Made by a program: the position numbers and the translations under genes. From positions 682,001 to 746,000 of the forward strand of contig NZ_BMYV01000002.1 in assembly GCF_014652455.1 (NCBI RefSeq): 64,000 nucleotides of DNA, read 5' to 3'. The notes under the pieces were generated by a model. The model was not told the origin of the DNA. It worked only from the letters and a program-made list of their open reading frames with translations, and did no database searches. Source of the DNA: Litorimonas cladophorae. GTDB taxonomy: Bacteria; Pseudomonadota; Alphaproteobacteria; Caulobacterales; Maricaulaceae. Positions 1 to 8,418 of the stretch are shown in pieces. The first letter of the stretch is position 1; each line of letters begins with the position of its first letter.

Positions 1-125
1 GGTGTTGATAAAGACACGTCCAATGACACATCCGAGGGCGCATCCTGTTTCGGCGTTTCGGCTTGGGAGCAAGCGGACAGGGTCAAAGCTGAAGCAATCA
101 GAGTTGGCAGGATAAGATGTTTCAT
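1..125 (-). CDS. Lipoprotein, N-terminal part only (runs off the window)
   Basis: The reverse strand starts at ATG 123-125 and stays open to the window edge, giving about 41 residues. They begin MKHLILPTLIASALTLSACS, a short basic start, a hydrophobic core and a lipobox (LSAC), so this is a predicted lipoprotein anchored after signal peptidase II cleavage. The part after the Cys is rich in Asp, Pro and Ser, as in a flexible linker. Its signal peptide resembles that of the metallo-beta-lactamase-fold lipoprotein at 7468, but too little is present to say whether they are paralogues. The functional domain lies outside the window. Confidence 0.6.
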   Translation of the reverse strand, partial: MKHLILPTLIASALTLSACSQAETPKQDAPSDVSLDVSLST

Positions 126-134
126 GGGCTGTCT

Positions 135-596
135 CTAGGGTAACGTCTGGGTCTGTCGCAAGGCTTCGAAGAGCGTCACGGCGACAGAGTTTGACAGATT
201 AAGCGACCGCGCATCCGCCATCATTGGAATCACAACGCGCGCATCCACTGAATCATGCACCTCTTGCGGCACGCCAGAGCCTTCCGCGCCGAAAATCAGC
301 GTGTCGCCGGCCTCAAATTTGAAATCTTGCAAAGGCGTTGCGCCCTTGGTGGTCAGCAGAACGCGGCGGCCAGAGCGAGGCGCGGCCAGATATTCGTCCC
401 AACCCAAAGCGGTTTGCAAACCGCCCGCGACTTTATAATCCATCGCCGCGCGGCGCATGCGTTTGTCGCCCAAGGGAAAGCCGCAAGGTTCGATCAGCGT
501 CAGCCCTGCGCCAAAACACGCGCAGCTCCGCATTACGGCGCCAACGTTCCCGGCGATTTCGGGTTGATATAAAACGACGGTGAGTGGTTTGGACAT
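135..596 (-). CDS. trmL: tRNA (cytidine(34)-2'-O)-methyltransferase TrmL, SPOUT family
   Basis: This 153-residue protein matches the small SPOUT methyltransferase TrmL, which 2'-O-methylates the wobble nucleotide of certain leucine tRNAs using S-adenosylmethionine. Visible family motifs are the N-terminal LYQPEIAGNVGAVMRSC, the central IFGAEGSGVP around residues 100-109, and the C-terminal RSLNLSNSVAVTLFEALRQ that forms the trefoil-knot cofactor site. Length is normal for the family. The gene lies 9 bp downstream of the partial lipoprotein start on the same strand and is divergent from the Rieske gene at 677, so the roughly 80 bp between them should hold both promoters. Confidence 0.9.
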   Translation of the reverse strand: MSKPLTVVLYQPEIAGNVGAVMRSCACFGAGLTLIEPCGFPLGDKRMRRAAMDYKVAGGLQTALGWDEYLAAPRSGRRVLLTTKGATPLQDFKFEAGDTLIFGAEGSGVPQEVHDSVDARVVIPMMADARSLNLSNSVAVTLFEALRQTQTLP

Positions 597-676
597 GCCG
601 CGCGCTTAACCCTCGCAAAGCCGAATTGCAAAATAAGAGGTACCGCAAATCGGAGATATGTTGCTAGGGTTGTAAT

Positions 677-1228
677 ATGGAAGACCCCAAGCCTGCAAAA
701 CCCCGTCGCGACTTCTTATTCATTGCAACGGGGGCCGTTGCCGCGATCGGTGTGGCTGCGGTGGCGAAACCCCTCGTGGGGCAATGGTCACCTGCTGGGG
801 ATACTGTTGCCAAATATGGGTTAGATGTTGATCTCTCCAAGTTGCAGGCGGGCGAGCAAATTTTGGTTCATGTTGTCGGGCGGCCCGTCGCGATCCGCTA
901 TCGTACGCCTGCCGAAATCGCGGCGGCGCAGGCCGATGATGACGCCGATATGATTGATCCCGCCACGGATAGATCCAGATTGAGGCCCAAGCCCGACGGA
1001 TCATTTGATCCGCGATTCTTGGTGTTCGTGCCGATCTGTACGCATTTTGGCTGTTTCGTGGTCGGTGAAGCCGGTGATTTTGACGGTTGGTACTGTCCCT
1101 GTCACGGCGCACATTTTGATACGTCAGGCCGAGTTCGGAAGCCTCCAGCCCCAACAAATATGGCCATTCCGCCGTATAAATGGGTGTCGGACACGGTGAT
1201 TAGCATCGCTTATTTAAACCCGTCTTAG
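677..1228 (+). CDS. Rieske iron-sulfur protein, divergent first copy (predicted low potential)
   Basis: A 183-residue Rieske 2Fe-2S protein of the cytochrome bc1 type. It has an N-terminal Tat-like signal-anchor (RRDFLF followed by a hydrophobic stretch) and the two cluster motifs, CTHFGC (C121, H123) and CPCHGA (C140, H143). In the second motif the usual CPCHGSHY reads CPCHGAHF: the Ser and Tyr that hydrogen-bond the cluster sulfur and a cysteine sulfur, and so raise its redox potential, are Ala145 and Phe147. The metal ligands are intact. It sits upstream of a normal Rieske gene (1366) and petB, separated from that second copy by 137 bp, so it may be transcribed with or apart from petABC. 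It may be an alternative bc1 subunit used under other conditions, or a separate electron carrier. Confidence 0.88.
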   Translation: MEDPKPAKPRRDFLFIATGAVAAIGVAAVAKPLVGQWSPAGDTVAKYGLDVDLSKLQAGEQILVHVVGRPVAIRYRTPAEIAAAQADDDADMIDPATDRSRLRPKPDGSFDPRFLVFVPICTHFGCFVVGEAGDFDGWYCPCHGAHFDTSGRVRKPPAPTNMAIPPYKWVSDTVISIAYLNPS

Positions 1229-1365
1229 GCCTTAACTGCAATCCATCCCCAAATTGCGTCGCATTGCCGCGAAAACCCACTGGCAATACGCGTTCTATCA
1301 GTCTAAACACCGCCCCGATTATGAAATTTCGCCTGTTCACAGGCTAACAAGGAGTGGACGCCCGC

Positions 1366-1905
1366 ATGTCCGAAAATCAACCCGAAGACGGCTCCAAGCG
1401 CGACTTTATTTTTCTGGCGACAGGAGCTGTAACAGCTGCCGGTGCTGCTGCCGTTGGCTGGCCACTTGTGGCGCAAATGGGCAAGGCTGCTGATACATTG
1501 GCGGCTGGATCGATTGAGATCGACCTGTCCAAGGTGGCTGAAGGCCAACAGTTGAAGATGTTATGGCGCGGTAAGCCCGTATTTGTCCGTCACCGGACAC
1601 CAAAAGAGATCGCCGAGGCCGAGTCAGTTGATATGGCGGACCTCAAAGACCCAGAAACAGATGATGCACGATTGGTCGCAGGGCCAAATGGTGCCGTAGA
1701 CCCTAAATACCTTGTGATGGTGGGTGTTTGCACTCACTTCGGGTGTGTGCCTGTTGGCGAGCAAGGTGATTATGATGGTTGGTACTGTCCTTGCCACGGT
1801 TCGCACTACGATACATCAGGCCGGATCCGTAAGGGTCCAGCACCCACGAATATGGTCATTCCACCATATTCGTTTGTGAACGAAACAGTGATCAAGGTAG
1901 GATAG
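1366..1905 (+). CDS. petA: Ubiquinol-cytochrome c reductase Rieske iron-sulfur subunit
   Basis: A 179-residue Rieske subunit that carries electrons from ubiquinol at the Qo site to cytochrome c1. The N-terminus has a Tat-like signal-anchor in which the twin arginine reads KRDFIF (Lys-Arg), then a hydrophobic segment. Cluster motifs are CTHFGC and CPCHGSHY, with the canonical Ser146 and Tyr148 present. Start: ATG 1366 is preferred because AAGGAG lies at 1349-1354; an in-frame GTG at 1354 overlaps that ribosome site. The stop is 4 bp before cytochrome b, so this is clearly the bc1 copy and part of the petABC operon. The CTHFGC spelling (Phe for the usual Leu) is shared with the upstream copy, which points to duplication within this lineage. 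Confidence 0.93.
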   Translation: MSENQPEDGSKRDFIFLATGAVTAAGAAAVGWPLVAQMGKAADTLAAGSIEIDLSKVAEGQQLKMLWRGKPVFVRHRTPKEIAEAESVDMADLKDPETDDARLVAGPNGAVDPKYLVMVGVCTHFGCVPVGEQGDYDGWYCPCHGSHYDTSGRIRKGPAPTNMVIPPYSFVNETVIKVG

Positions 1906-1909
1906 ATTT

Positions 1910-3193
1910 ATGTCTGGCCCCTCAACATACGAGCCTAAATACGCCGCCGCGAAATGGATGGATCAGCGTTTGCCGATCATCCGCATGGGTGCGGACTTTA
2001 TGACATTTCCGTCGCCCCGTAACCTGAACTATTGGTACACATTTGGCGGCATCTTGGCACTTTGCCTTGTGGTTCAAATCCTCTCTGGTGTAATCTTGGC
2101 GATGCATTACGTTGCTGACGTCGATCTCGCCTTTGCGTCCGTACAGCGTATTCGCCGCGACGTACCTTTCGGTTGGTTGCTACAATCCATGCATGCTGTT
2201 GGCGCGTCGATGTTCTTCCTTGCTGTCTACATGCATATGTTCAGAGGCCTGTATTATGGGTCTTACAAAGCGCCACGTGAAATGATCTGGATCCTGGGTT
2301 GTGCGATTTATCTTGTCATGATGGCGACAGCGTTCTTGGGTTACACATTGCCTTGGGGACAAATGTCCTTCTGGGGTGCGACCGTGATTACGGGCTTCTT
2401 TGGCGCGGTTCCAATTGTCGGCGAAAGCCTACAGCAGTGGCTCTTGGGCGGTTACGCCGTTGATAACGCCACATTGAACCGCTTCTTCGCGTTACATTAC
2501 TTGCTGCCTTTCGTGATTGCTGCGCTTGTCGGCTTGCACGTTTGGGCGTTGCATCATGTCGGTCAAAACAACCCGATTGGTATTTCTGAGAAAACAGAGT
2601 CCGATACATTGTCGTTCCATCCGTTCTACACTGTAAAGGATGCCTTTGCGATTGCAGTCTTCCTCGTGATCTTTGCGGTCTTCTTGTTCTACCTGCCAGA
2701 TGCCCTCGGCCATGCAGATAATTACATCGAAGCGGACGCTATGAAGACGCCAGCGCATATCGTGCCGGAATGGTACTTCCTACCCTTCTACGCGATCTTG
2801 CGGGCTGTGCCGTCTAAACTCTTCGGTATCCTGTTGATGCTTGGTGCGATTGTTGTGCTCTTCGTCTTGCCGTGGCTCGACACGCACAAAGTTCGCTCTA
2901 TGCGTTTCCGTCCCGTGGCACGTTGGTTCTTCATCCTCTTCATCGTGATGTGTTTCATCCTTGGTTGGTGTGGTGCGGGTGTCCCCGATGACATCGCAAT
3001 TCCATTGGGCAAAGACGCTGGTATTACATTCTATCGTCTGGGACAGGCGGCGACGGTTTATTACTTCGCCTATTTCCTTGTGATCTTGCCGATACTCGGC
3101 CTGGTCGAGACGCCGAAGAAACGACCTGATTCCATCACTAAAGCTGTATTGGGTGAAAATCACTCAACTGCAGGCCTAGCCCCGGCTGAATAG
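1910..3193 (+). CDS. petB: Cytochrome b of the bc1 complex
   Basis: A 427-residue polytopic membrane protein, full length for bacterial cytochrome b. It carries the two b-type hemes and forms the Qo and Qi quinone sites. Visible hallmarks are the heme-bearing helices (SMHAVGASMFFLAVYMHMFR in the first pair, ALHYLLPFVIAALVGLHVWA in the second pair), the Qo-site PEWY sequence near residue 285, and eight hydrophobic segments. It starts 4 bp after the Rieske stop and is followed 46 bp later by cytochrome c1, the standard petABC order. Confidence 0.97.
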   Translation: MSGPSTYEPKYAAAKWMDQRLPIIRMGADFMTFPSPRNLNYWYTFGGILALCLVVQILSGVILAMHYVADVDLAFASVQRIRRDVPFGWLLQSMHAVGASMFFLAVYMHMFRGLYYGSYKAPREMIWILGCAIYLVMMATAFLGYTLPWGQMSFWGATVITGFFGAVPIVGESLQQWLLGGYAVDNATLNRFFALHYLLPFVIAALVGLHVWALHHVGQNNPIGISEKTESDTLSFHPFYTVKDAFAIAVFLVIFAVFLFYLPDALGHADNYIEADAMKTPAHIVPEWYFLPFYAILRAVPSKLFGILLMLGAIVVLFVLPWLDTHKVRSMRFRPVARWFFILFIVMCFILGWCGAGVPDDIAIPLGKDAGITFYRLGQAATVYYFAYFLVILPILGLVETPKKRPDSITKAVLGENHSTAGLAPAE

Positions 3194-3239
3194 CCGGGTC
3201 TGACCCTTATTTTCCCTTCTCGTTAGGACCCGCGTAGAC

Positions 3240-4103
3240 ATGGCGTTCAAGACCACGAAAAATTTCATCCTCGGCGCTATTGTTGCCGCGGCCTCTGTAA
3301 CCGGCATTGCATATGCAGCGGGTGGCGGCGTTGAATCCGATTATAAAATGGAGCATCCAGATTGGTCCTTTAACGGCCCATTCGGTAAATATGACATGGT
3401 TGCGGCTCAGCGCGGCTATAAGGTTTACCGCGAAGTCTGTGCATCCTGTCATAGCCTAAAATATGTGGCCTTTCGTCACTTGGGCGACAAAGGCGCGCCT
3501 TTCTATTTGGCCGATTTCGAAAACCCGAATGATAATCCATATGTGAAAAATTTCGCGGCAGATTGGACGATTGAAGACATCGACAATGAGACCGGCGACG
3601 TCATTGAACGACCCGGTATTACGGCGGATTACTTCCCGCCGATCTTCCCGAATGACGCCGCAGCGCGCGCGTCAAACGGCGGTGCCATTCCGCCCGATCT
3701 TTCATCTATGGTGAAAGCGCGGAATAATGGCGCAGATTATGTCTATAATTTGATGCTCGCTTACGGGTCGCCAATTCCGAAGGGTGTCGAAATCACGCCT
3801 GGCTTGCATTGGAACCCTGTCATGGATGGCGGCAAAATTGCGATGGCCGCACCATTGTCCGAAGGCTTAGTTGATTATGACCCTGTAGAGATTAACGACC
3901 ATGGTGAGCTAAAGACGATTGCAGCTCCTGAAGCCACTGTGGAGCAAATGTCTCATGACTTGGTTCAGTTCCTGGCTTGGTCAGCGGACCCGAAAATGGA
4001 ACAGCGCAAGAGCGTAGGTTTGATGACACTCATCTATCTAATCATCCTCTCGCTTCTACTCTTCTTGTCCTACAAGCGTGTATGGCGAAATGTGAAGCAC
4101 TAA
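3240..4103 (+). CDS. petC: Cytochrome c1 of the bc1 complex
   Basis: A 287-residue c-type cytochrome. An N-terminal signal sequence (residues about 1-26, ending near AYAA) exports it. The single heme c site CASCH lies near residue 64, the likely sixth ligand Met is in the segment KIAMAAP, and a C-terminal hydrophobic helix (LMTLIYLIILSLLLFLSY) anchors it with a basic tail on the inside. It passes electrons from the Rieske protein to soluble or membrane cytochrome c, here presumably feeding the cbb3 oxidase at 40.6-48.5 kb. It is the last gene of petABC and is followed by a strong terminator. Confidence 0.96.
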   Translation: MAFKTTKNFILGAIVAAASVTGIAYAAGGGVESDYKMEHPDWSFNGPFGKYDMVAAQRGYKVYREVCASCHSLKYVAFRHLGDKGAPFYLADFENPNDNPYVKNFAADWTIEDIDNETGDVIERPGITADYFPPIFPNDAAARASNGGAIPPDLSSMVKARNNGADYVYNLMLAYGSPIPKGVEITPGLHWNPVMDGGKIAMAAPLSEGLVDYDPVEINDHGELKTIAAPEATVEQMSHDLVQFLAWSADPKMEQRKSVGLMTLIYLIILSLLLFLSYKRVWRNVKH

Positions 4104-4122
4104 GCTTCAACATATATTGAAC

Positions 4123-4153
4123 AAAAAACCCGGTCATTCGATCGGGTTTTTTT
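4123..4153 (+). terminator. Rho-independent terminator after petABC
   Basis: A stem of about 12 bp pairs AAAAAACCCG with CGGGTTTTTT (extended inward by a GT/AT step), closes on a CATTCG loop and runs into a seven-T tract. It lies 19 bp after the petC stop. The A-rich left arm means it could also work in the opposite direction. Confidence 0.9.
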
Positions 4154-4248
4154 GTTTTGGGGGATTGCAAATTTCAGAGACTTGGGCGTTTTCGACCTCT
4201 GATGCCTTTTCGCGCGTATAAAGACTGTAACTTCAAAAAAGGTCAGTC

Positions 4249-4767
4249 ATGAAAATCAAAGATCGCCCCGAATATGATAATAAGCCCATCCCACTCACCT
4301 GCAGTCCCGATACGAGCGTTCTAGACGCCGTAAAGCTGATGGCGGACAAAAACTTTGGCTCCATCATTGTTGTGGATGCGGAGCAACGGGTTCTGGGTCT
4401 TATGACCGAGCGAGATATTTTCAAGCGCGTGATGGCGCCTGAATTAGACCCGGCAAAAACAGCCGTATCTACCATTATGTCGACAGAATTGCGCAAGGCG
4501 CGCGAGGACGATGATCTTACAGATTGGCTTCGCATCATGTCTAATGAGCGTTTTCGTCGTCTCCCGATTGTCGACGCAGATGACCGCCTCGTCTCTGTGA
4601 TGAGCCAAGGTGATTTTGTCTCCTATACTTGGCCACAGCTTCTGAATCAGGTCTCTACTTTGGCGCGTTCGACGGTTTCCAGAAACTCTCAGCAAAGCAT
4701 TATCCTGTTCGGGATGTTGGCTTATGCTTTAATCTGTCTGATCCTTGTCGTGGTGTCGGTACGCTAG
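4249..4767 (+). CDS. CBS-domain pair protein with C-terminal membrane anchor
   Basis: A 172-residue protein. Residues about 10-130 form two CBS motifs (a Bateman module), each with the typical ending GLMTERDI or SVMSQGDF; such modules bind adenosyl ligands (AMP, ATP, SAM) and regulate partners. Residues about 148-170 (SIILFGMLAYALICLILVVV) are a single hydrophobic helix, so the CBS pair is predicted to be tethered to the inner membrane. ATG 4249 has a GGTC purine stretch just upstream. No enzymatic domain is attached, so the target it regulates cannot be inferred from its own sequence. Confidence 0.85.
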   Translation: MKIKDRPEYDNKPIPLTCSPDTSVLDAVKLMADKNFGSIIVVDAEQRVLGLMTERDIFKRVMAPELDPAKTAVSTIMSTELRKAREDDDLTDWLRIMSNERFRRLPIVDADDRLVSVMSQGDFVSYTWPQLLNQVSTLARSTVSRNSQQSIILFGMLAYALICLILVVVSVR

Positions 4768-4821
4768 ATAAACAAGCAATCCGCCCCTTTGCGTGAAGGT
4801 AATTCAAGGCTATTGGGCCCC

Positions 4822-5733
4822 ATGACCAACGCACCTCACACCCAATGGACCCTCGGTATTCTGGGCGGGTCTGGCCTCTATGATTTGCCAGGGTTGGAGA
4901 ATCCTGAATGGGTCTCAATCAGCACGCCTTGGGGGGCTCCGTCAGATGACATTCTTTTTGCCGAGATAGAGGGTGTCCGACTCCGTTTCCTGCCTCGCCA
5001 CGGGCGGGGTCACGCGCTCTCACCATCCGATGTGAACTACCGCGCGAATATTGACGCGCTCAAACGCGCTGGGTGTACAGACGTCCTCTCCATCTCCGCA
5101 GTGGGCAGTTTGCAGGCTGACTATGTCCCGGGTGACTTCGTGATGGTTGATCAAATGATCGACCGCACTTTCGCCCGCGAGAAGAGCTTTTTCGGGAAAG
5201 GCTGTGTCGCGCATGTCAGTGTCGCTGACCCAATTTGCCCGCGTCTGTCCGCGCTGGCGGCCGATGCTGCCGATCAAGCGGGGGCAAATGTTCACCGCCC
5301 AACAGAAGACAAATCCCTAACCTATCTCGCGATGGAAGGTCCCCAGTTTTCAACCAAGGCTGAAAGCCATATGTACCGCCAATGGGGTTGCGATGTTATC
5401 GGCATGACCAATATGCCCGAAGCCAAACTCGCCCGCGAGGCGGAGCTTCCATATGCGACAATGGCCATGGTCACAGATTTTGATTGCTGGCACGCAGGGC
5501 ACGGCAATGTGGATGTCGCGAGCGTCATTGCGATGATGCAGAAAAACTCGGCGATGGCGCAAAAGACTGTTTTGAACCTGATCAAAACCTTGCAGGATAG
5601 GCCGCGTTCGGCTTGTGCGTCGGGGATTGAGACAAATCTTGATGTTGCGATTATTACACCGCAAGAGGCGCGAGACCCCAAACGCATGGCCATGTTAGAT
5701 GCCGTGGCAAAGCGGTATCTCGCACAATCCTAA
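4822..5733 (+). CDS. mtnP: S-methyl-5'-thioadenosine phosphorylase
   Basis: A 303-residue MTA phosphorylase, which cleaves methylthioadenosine with phosphate to adenine and 5-methylthioribose-1-phosphate in methionine salvage. Family signatures are the N-terminal LGILGGSGLYDLPG, the phosphate-binding FLPRHGRGH, SAVGSLQADYVPGDFV, and the substrate segment YLAMEGPQFSTKAE followed by GMTNMPEAKLAREAE. I chose ATG 4822 because it places the start about ten residues before the conserved motif; an in-frame TTG at 4789 would add eleven residues with no family support. A purine nucleoside phosphorylase is possible but less likely, given the PQFSTKAE segment. Confidence 0.9.
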   Translation: MTNAPHTQWTLGILGGSGLYDLPGLENPEWVSISTPWGAPSDDILFAEIEGVRLRFLPRHGRGHALSPSDVNYRANIDALKRAGCTDVLSISAVGSLQADYVPGDFVMVDQMIDRTFAREKSFFGKGCVAHVSVADPICPRLSALAADAADQAGANVHRPTEDKSLTYLAMEGPQFSTKAESHMYRQWGCDVIGMTNMPEAKLAREAELPYATMAMVTDFDCWHAGHGNVDVASVIAMMQKNSAMAQKTVLNLIKTLQDRPRSACASGIETNLDVAIITPQEARDPKRMAMLDAVAKRYLAQS

Positions 5734-5751
5734 CGGCGGCGTCTGGGAAAT

Positions 5752-6297
5752 TTAGGGCCGGGAAGCGCCCCATAGTCCCTCTTGACGCGCCCAGCCTTTC
5801 AGGCCGTTTTCGGCTTTTACTTCGCACCATCCGTCTCGGCATGTCTCGAGGCGCAGTAGCGCCATTTCGTCCGTTCGGGCAACCTCGCGCGCCTTTGCGT
5901 TTGGCCGCGAGCGAAGCGTGGCTTGGCGAGTCGCAATCACCGTGCGTGCACCGGAAAGTGTCGGTTTATGAACCCAGGCTTCGTCGCCGGAGATATCGCG
6001 AACTTTGCGCCACATTTCCGTTTCTGCAACAATCAACAACGGAAGTCCGCGGCGTTGATATTGCCATGCAACCGGATGGTCACGACTAGGTCCTGTGCGT
6101 CCGTTTACCCGAGAAAATTTCAAACTCACAAAACGTGGGACGTCAAACCCCGACGGGGTGCGATCCGCGTTGACGCGATATAGATTTTCGGTTGTAGACG
6201 CTGGTACAGGTTGGACGACGCGCTCTACGCGATCTTGCGCCACAGCGGGCGAAACCAAAACTAGGGCGGAAACGAGAGTGAGAGTGATCTTGCGCAT
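5752..6297 (-). CDS. Secreted SH3-like domain protein
   Basis: A 181-residue protein with an N-terminal signal peptide (MRKITLTLVSALVLVSPAVA, cleavage after AVA). The rest looks like two bacterial SH3-type barrels: a first part with RVNADRTPSGFDVPRFVSLK and KVRDISGDEAWVHKPTLSG, and a second with ATLRSRPNAKAREVARTDEM and WCEVKAENGLKGWARQEGLW. These domains typically bind peptidoglycan or act as periplasmic scaffolds. Start: ATG 6297 gives a clean signal peptide; the frame is open further upstream without support. It converges on mtnP and is divergent from the dehydrogenase at 6391. Confidence 0.8.
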   Translation of the reverse strand: MRKITLTLVSALVLVSPAVAQDRVERVVQPVPASTTENLYRVNADRTPSGFDVPRFVSLKFSRVNGRTGPSRDHPVAWQYQRRGLPLLIVAETEMWRKVRDISGDEAWVHKPTLSGARTVIATRQATLRSRPNAKAREVARTDEMALLRLETCRDGWCEVKAENGLKGWARQEGLWGASRP

Positions 6298-6320
6298 AAT
6301 CACAGATGTGCAGTTGATTT

Positions 6321-6346
6321 GGTTAAGCAATGCCTAATTCTTAACC
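6321..6346. promoter_or_regulatory. Inverted repeat GGTTAAG/CTTAACC in a divergent promoter region
   Basis: A perfect 7-bp inverted repeat (6321-6327 and 6340-6346) with a 12-bp spacer sits between the SH3 protein and the 2-hydroxyacid dehydrogenase. Each arm contains a TTAA core like a CtrA half-site, but the two TTAA cores are not 7 bp apart. It could be an operator for some dimeric regulator. Confidence 0.35.
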
Positions 6347-6390
6347 AGCTCTGCATTGCAATTGCGACAACTCCAGTCCAAACATAGCGT

Positions 6391-7392
6391 ATGAAATCTA
6401 AGCCCAAAGTCGTCGTTACTCGCCGCCTCCCTCAGGAGGTTGAAACTCGAATGGCGGATCTATTTGAAACCGTCTTACGGCCTGATGATCGCCCGATGAG
6501 CCAATCGGAGCTAGCCGCGGCGATTTCGGATTGTGATGTTTTTGTGCCTACCGTTACTGATCGTATTGACGCCACCGTTATCGCCAATGCGTCGCCACGC
6601 CTGCGCTTGATCGCCAATTTTGGGGCAGGGACAGACCACATTGATGTCGCCAGCGCCCACGGGCGCGGCATCACTGTGTCAAATACGCCTGGGGTTTTGA
6701 CCGAAGATACGGCCGATCTGGCTATGGCTCTTATCCTTGCGGTACCGCGCCGCCTTGTCGAGGGCGACCGACGCTTGCGAGCAGGAGAATTCAAGGGCTG
6801 GGGCCCCACGCATATGTTGGGTCATCGGGTTCGTGGCGGGAAATTAGGGATTATCGGCATGGGCCGTATAGGCCAAGCTCTGGCGCGCCGCGCCCACGCC
6901 TTTGGTCTAGATATTCACTATCATAATCGTCGTCGTATTCCGAAAGGCATTGAGGCGACACTTGGCGCGACATGGCATGCCGATCTTGACGCGATGTTAG
7001 GTGACGTAAACTTTGTCTCAATTCATTGCCCCGCGACTCCAGACACCCACCATTTGATAAATGCAGAGCGTTTGTCAAAAATGCGCCCTGATAGTTATAT
7101 CGTGAATACAGCCCGTGGCGAAATCATCGACGAAGCGGCTCTTGCCGCCGCTATCCGAAACCAAACGATATCTGGTGCAGGCCTCGATGTGTATGAGCGT
7201 GAACCAGAGCCGCATCCCGATCTGCTTGATCTGCCAAATGTGATTCTCGCGCCGCATATTGGGTCAGCCACCCATGAGAGCCGTCGTGAGATGGGGGAAC
7301 TGGTCCTGATCAATATTCGTGCGATGATGGATCATCATGCATGCCCCAACCGTGTCCTTCCCCCAGGAGCAAGTTTTCAAGTCGCCTCATAG
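6391..7392 (+). CDS. D-isomer-specific 2-hydroxyacid dehydrogenase (glyoxylate reductase-like)
   Basis: A 333-residue NAD(P)-dependent dehydrogenase of the D-2-hydroxyacid family, soluble and full length. The substrate domain has FGAGTDHIDV (near residue 76) and the nucleotide fold has LGIIGMGRIGQALARRAHAF. Catalytic residues are visible as Arg in NTARGEIIDE, Glu in DVYEREPEP and His in APHIGSAT. The pattern is closest to glyoxylate/hydroxypyruvate reductases, which interconvert glyoxylate and glycolate or hydroxypyruvate and glycerate, but substrate cannot be fixed by eye; formate, phosphoglycerate or lactate dehydrogenase activity is less likely. Confidence 0.9.
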   Translation: MKSKPKVVVTRRLPQEVETRMADLFETVLRPDDRPMSQSELAAAISDCDVFVPTVTDRIDATVIANASPRLRLIANFGAGTDHIDVASAHGRGITVSNTPGVLTEDTADLAMALILAVPRRLVEGDRRLRAGEFKGWGPTHMLGHRVRGGKLGIIGMGRIGQALARRAHAFGLDIHYHNRRRIPKGIEATLGATWHADLDAMLGDVNFVSIHCPATPDTHHLINAERLSKMRPDSYIVNTARGEIIDEAALAAAIRNQTISGAGLDVYEREPEPHPDLLDLPNVILAPHIGSATHESRREMGELVLINIRAMMDHHACPNRVLPPGASFQVAS

Positions 7393-7467
7393 GTCCTGGA
7401 CGGGTCTTTCAATCCTTGGGCTCTATGCCGCCGTACTTTAATTATCGCCATTTAAAGAGAACGCCCG

Positions 7468-8409
7468 ATGAAACATATTTTACTTGCCTCGACACTTTTG
7501 CTGGCAGCCTGTTCCCAGACCGAGACTAGCGCCGATGCAACCGAGCCCGCAGCTCAAACGACCGCGCAAGCATCTTTAGAAAAACCGTCGGAGCCGAATA
7601 TCACCAGTCAGGATTTAGGCGGCGGATTTTATATGCTTTTAGGCCCAGGTGGAAACATCGGTGTCAGCACTGGCGACGATGGCGTCTATATGATCGATGA
7701 TAAATTTGCCCGCTTTGGCCAAGAGATTATCGACGTCGTCGCGACCCTGTCGGACAAGCCGATCACTTACGTTCTCAACACACATCACCATGGTGACCAT
7801 TCGGGCGCGAATGTTGAAATGAAAGCCGTCGGTGCCACAGTGGTCGCACATGACAATGTTCGTACACGGATGGGCCTATCTTATATGAATGAAGCCTTTG
7901 GTCGTCAGCAAGACGCCCGTGCCGAAGCGCTGTGGCCAACCCTAACATTTTCGCAAGAGCTTACGCTCTGGTTCAATGGCGATGAGGTTCGGGCCATTCA
8001 TACGCCCGCGGGTCATACAGATGGCGATACGATTGTACATTTTGTCGGCGCGAACATCGTTCACTTAGGCGATAATTTTTTCCACAATATGCTGCCTTTC
8101 ATTGACGTCGATAGTGGTGGAACCATCCAAGGTATGATCAACGCACAACAGATTGCATATGATCTTTCAAATGACACCACCAAGGTTATCCCGGGTCATG
8201 GTCCGCTTTCGAACAAGGTTGAACTCGGCGCATCGATCAAACGCCTGCAGGCGATCCATGATCGTGTCAAAGTGCGTAAAGATGCAGGGGAAAGTTTGGA
8301 GGCCATCGTCGCTGCTGATCCTTTGGCGGATATGACGGAGCTTGAAGGCTTTATGAAAAAACCCGACGTGATCAAAGCCACATGGCGTTCGCTCGGCGGC
8401 GCAATTTAG
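7468..8409 (+). CDS. Metallo-beta-lactamase-fold hydrolase, lipoprotein
   Basis: A 313-residue exported lipoprotein: signal MKHILLASTLLLAACSQ with lipobox LAAC, a Thr/Ala-rich linker (residues 20-45), then an MBL fold. The zinc-binding HHHGDHSG motif lies near residue 110, a second His is in AIHTPAGHTDGDT, an Asp/His follows in VHLGDNFFH, and the last His is in VIPGHGP. This set fits a dinuclear zinc hydrolase of the cyclase/beta-lactamase-like group. A start-to-start resemblance to B3 or quinohemoprotein-associated hydrolases is possible; the substrate is unknown. Ten bp separate it from the aminotransferase gene at 8419, so they may be cotranscribed. Confidence 0.85.
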   Translation: MKHILLASTLLLAACSQTETSADATEPAAQTTAQASLEKPSEPNITSQDLGGGFYMLLGPGGNIGVSTGDDGVYMIDDKFARFGQEIIDVVATLSDKPITYVLNTHHHGDHSGANVEMKAVGATVVAHDNVRTRMGLSYMNEAFGRQQDARAEALWPTLTFSQELTLWFNGDEVRAIHTPAGHTDGDTIVHFVGANIVHLGDNFFHNMLPFIDVDSGGTIQGMINAQQIAYDLSNDTTKVIPGHGPLSNKVELGASIKRLQAIHDRVKVRKDAGESLEAIVAADPLADMTELEGFMKKPDVIKATWRSLGGAI

Positions 8410-8418
8410 AGTCTATAT

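Noticed and set aside
720-1157. Long open frame on the minus strand opposite the first Rieske gene
   Set aside because: It mirrors a clear Rieske gene, has Arg/Pro-rich composition with no motif or ribosome site, and is an overlap artefact.
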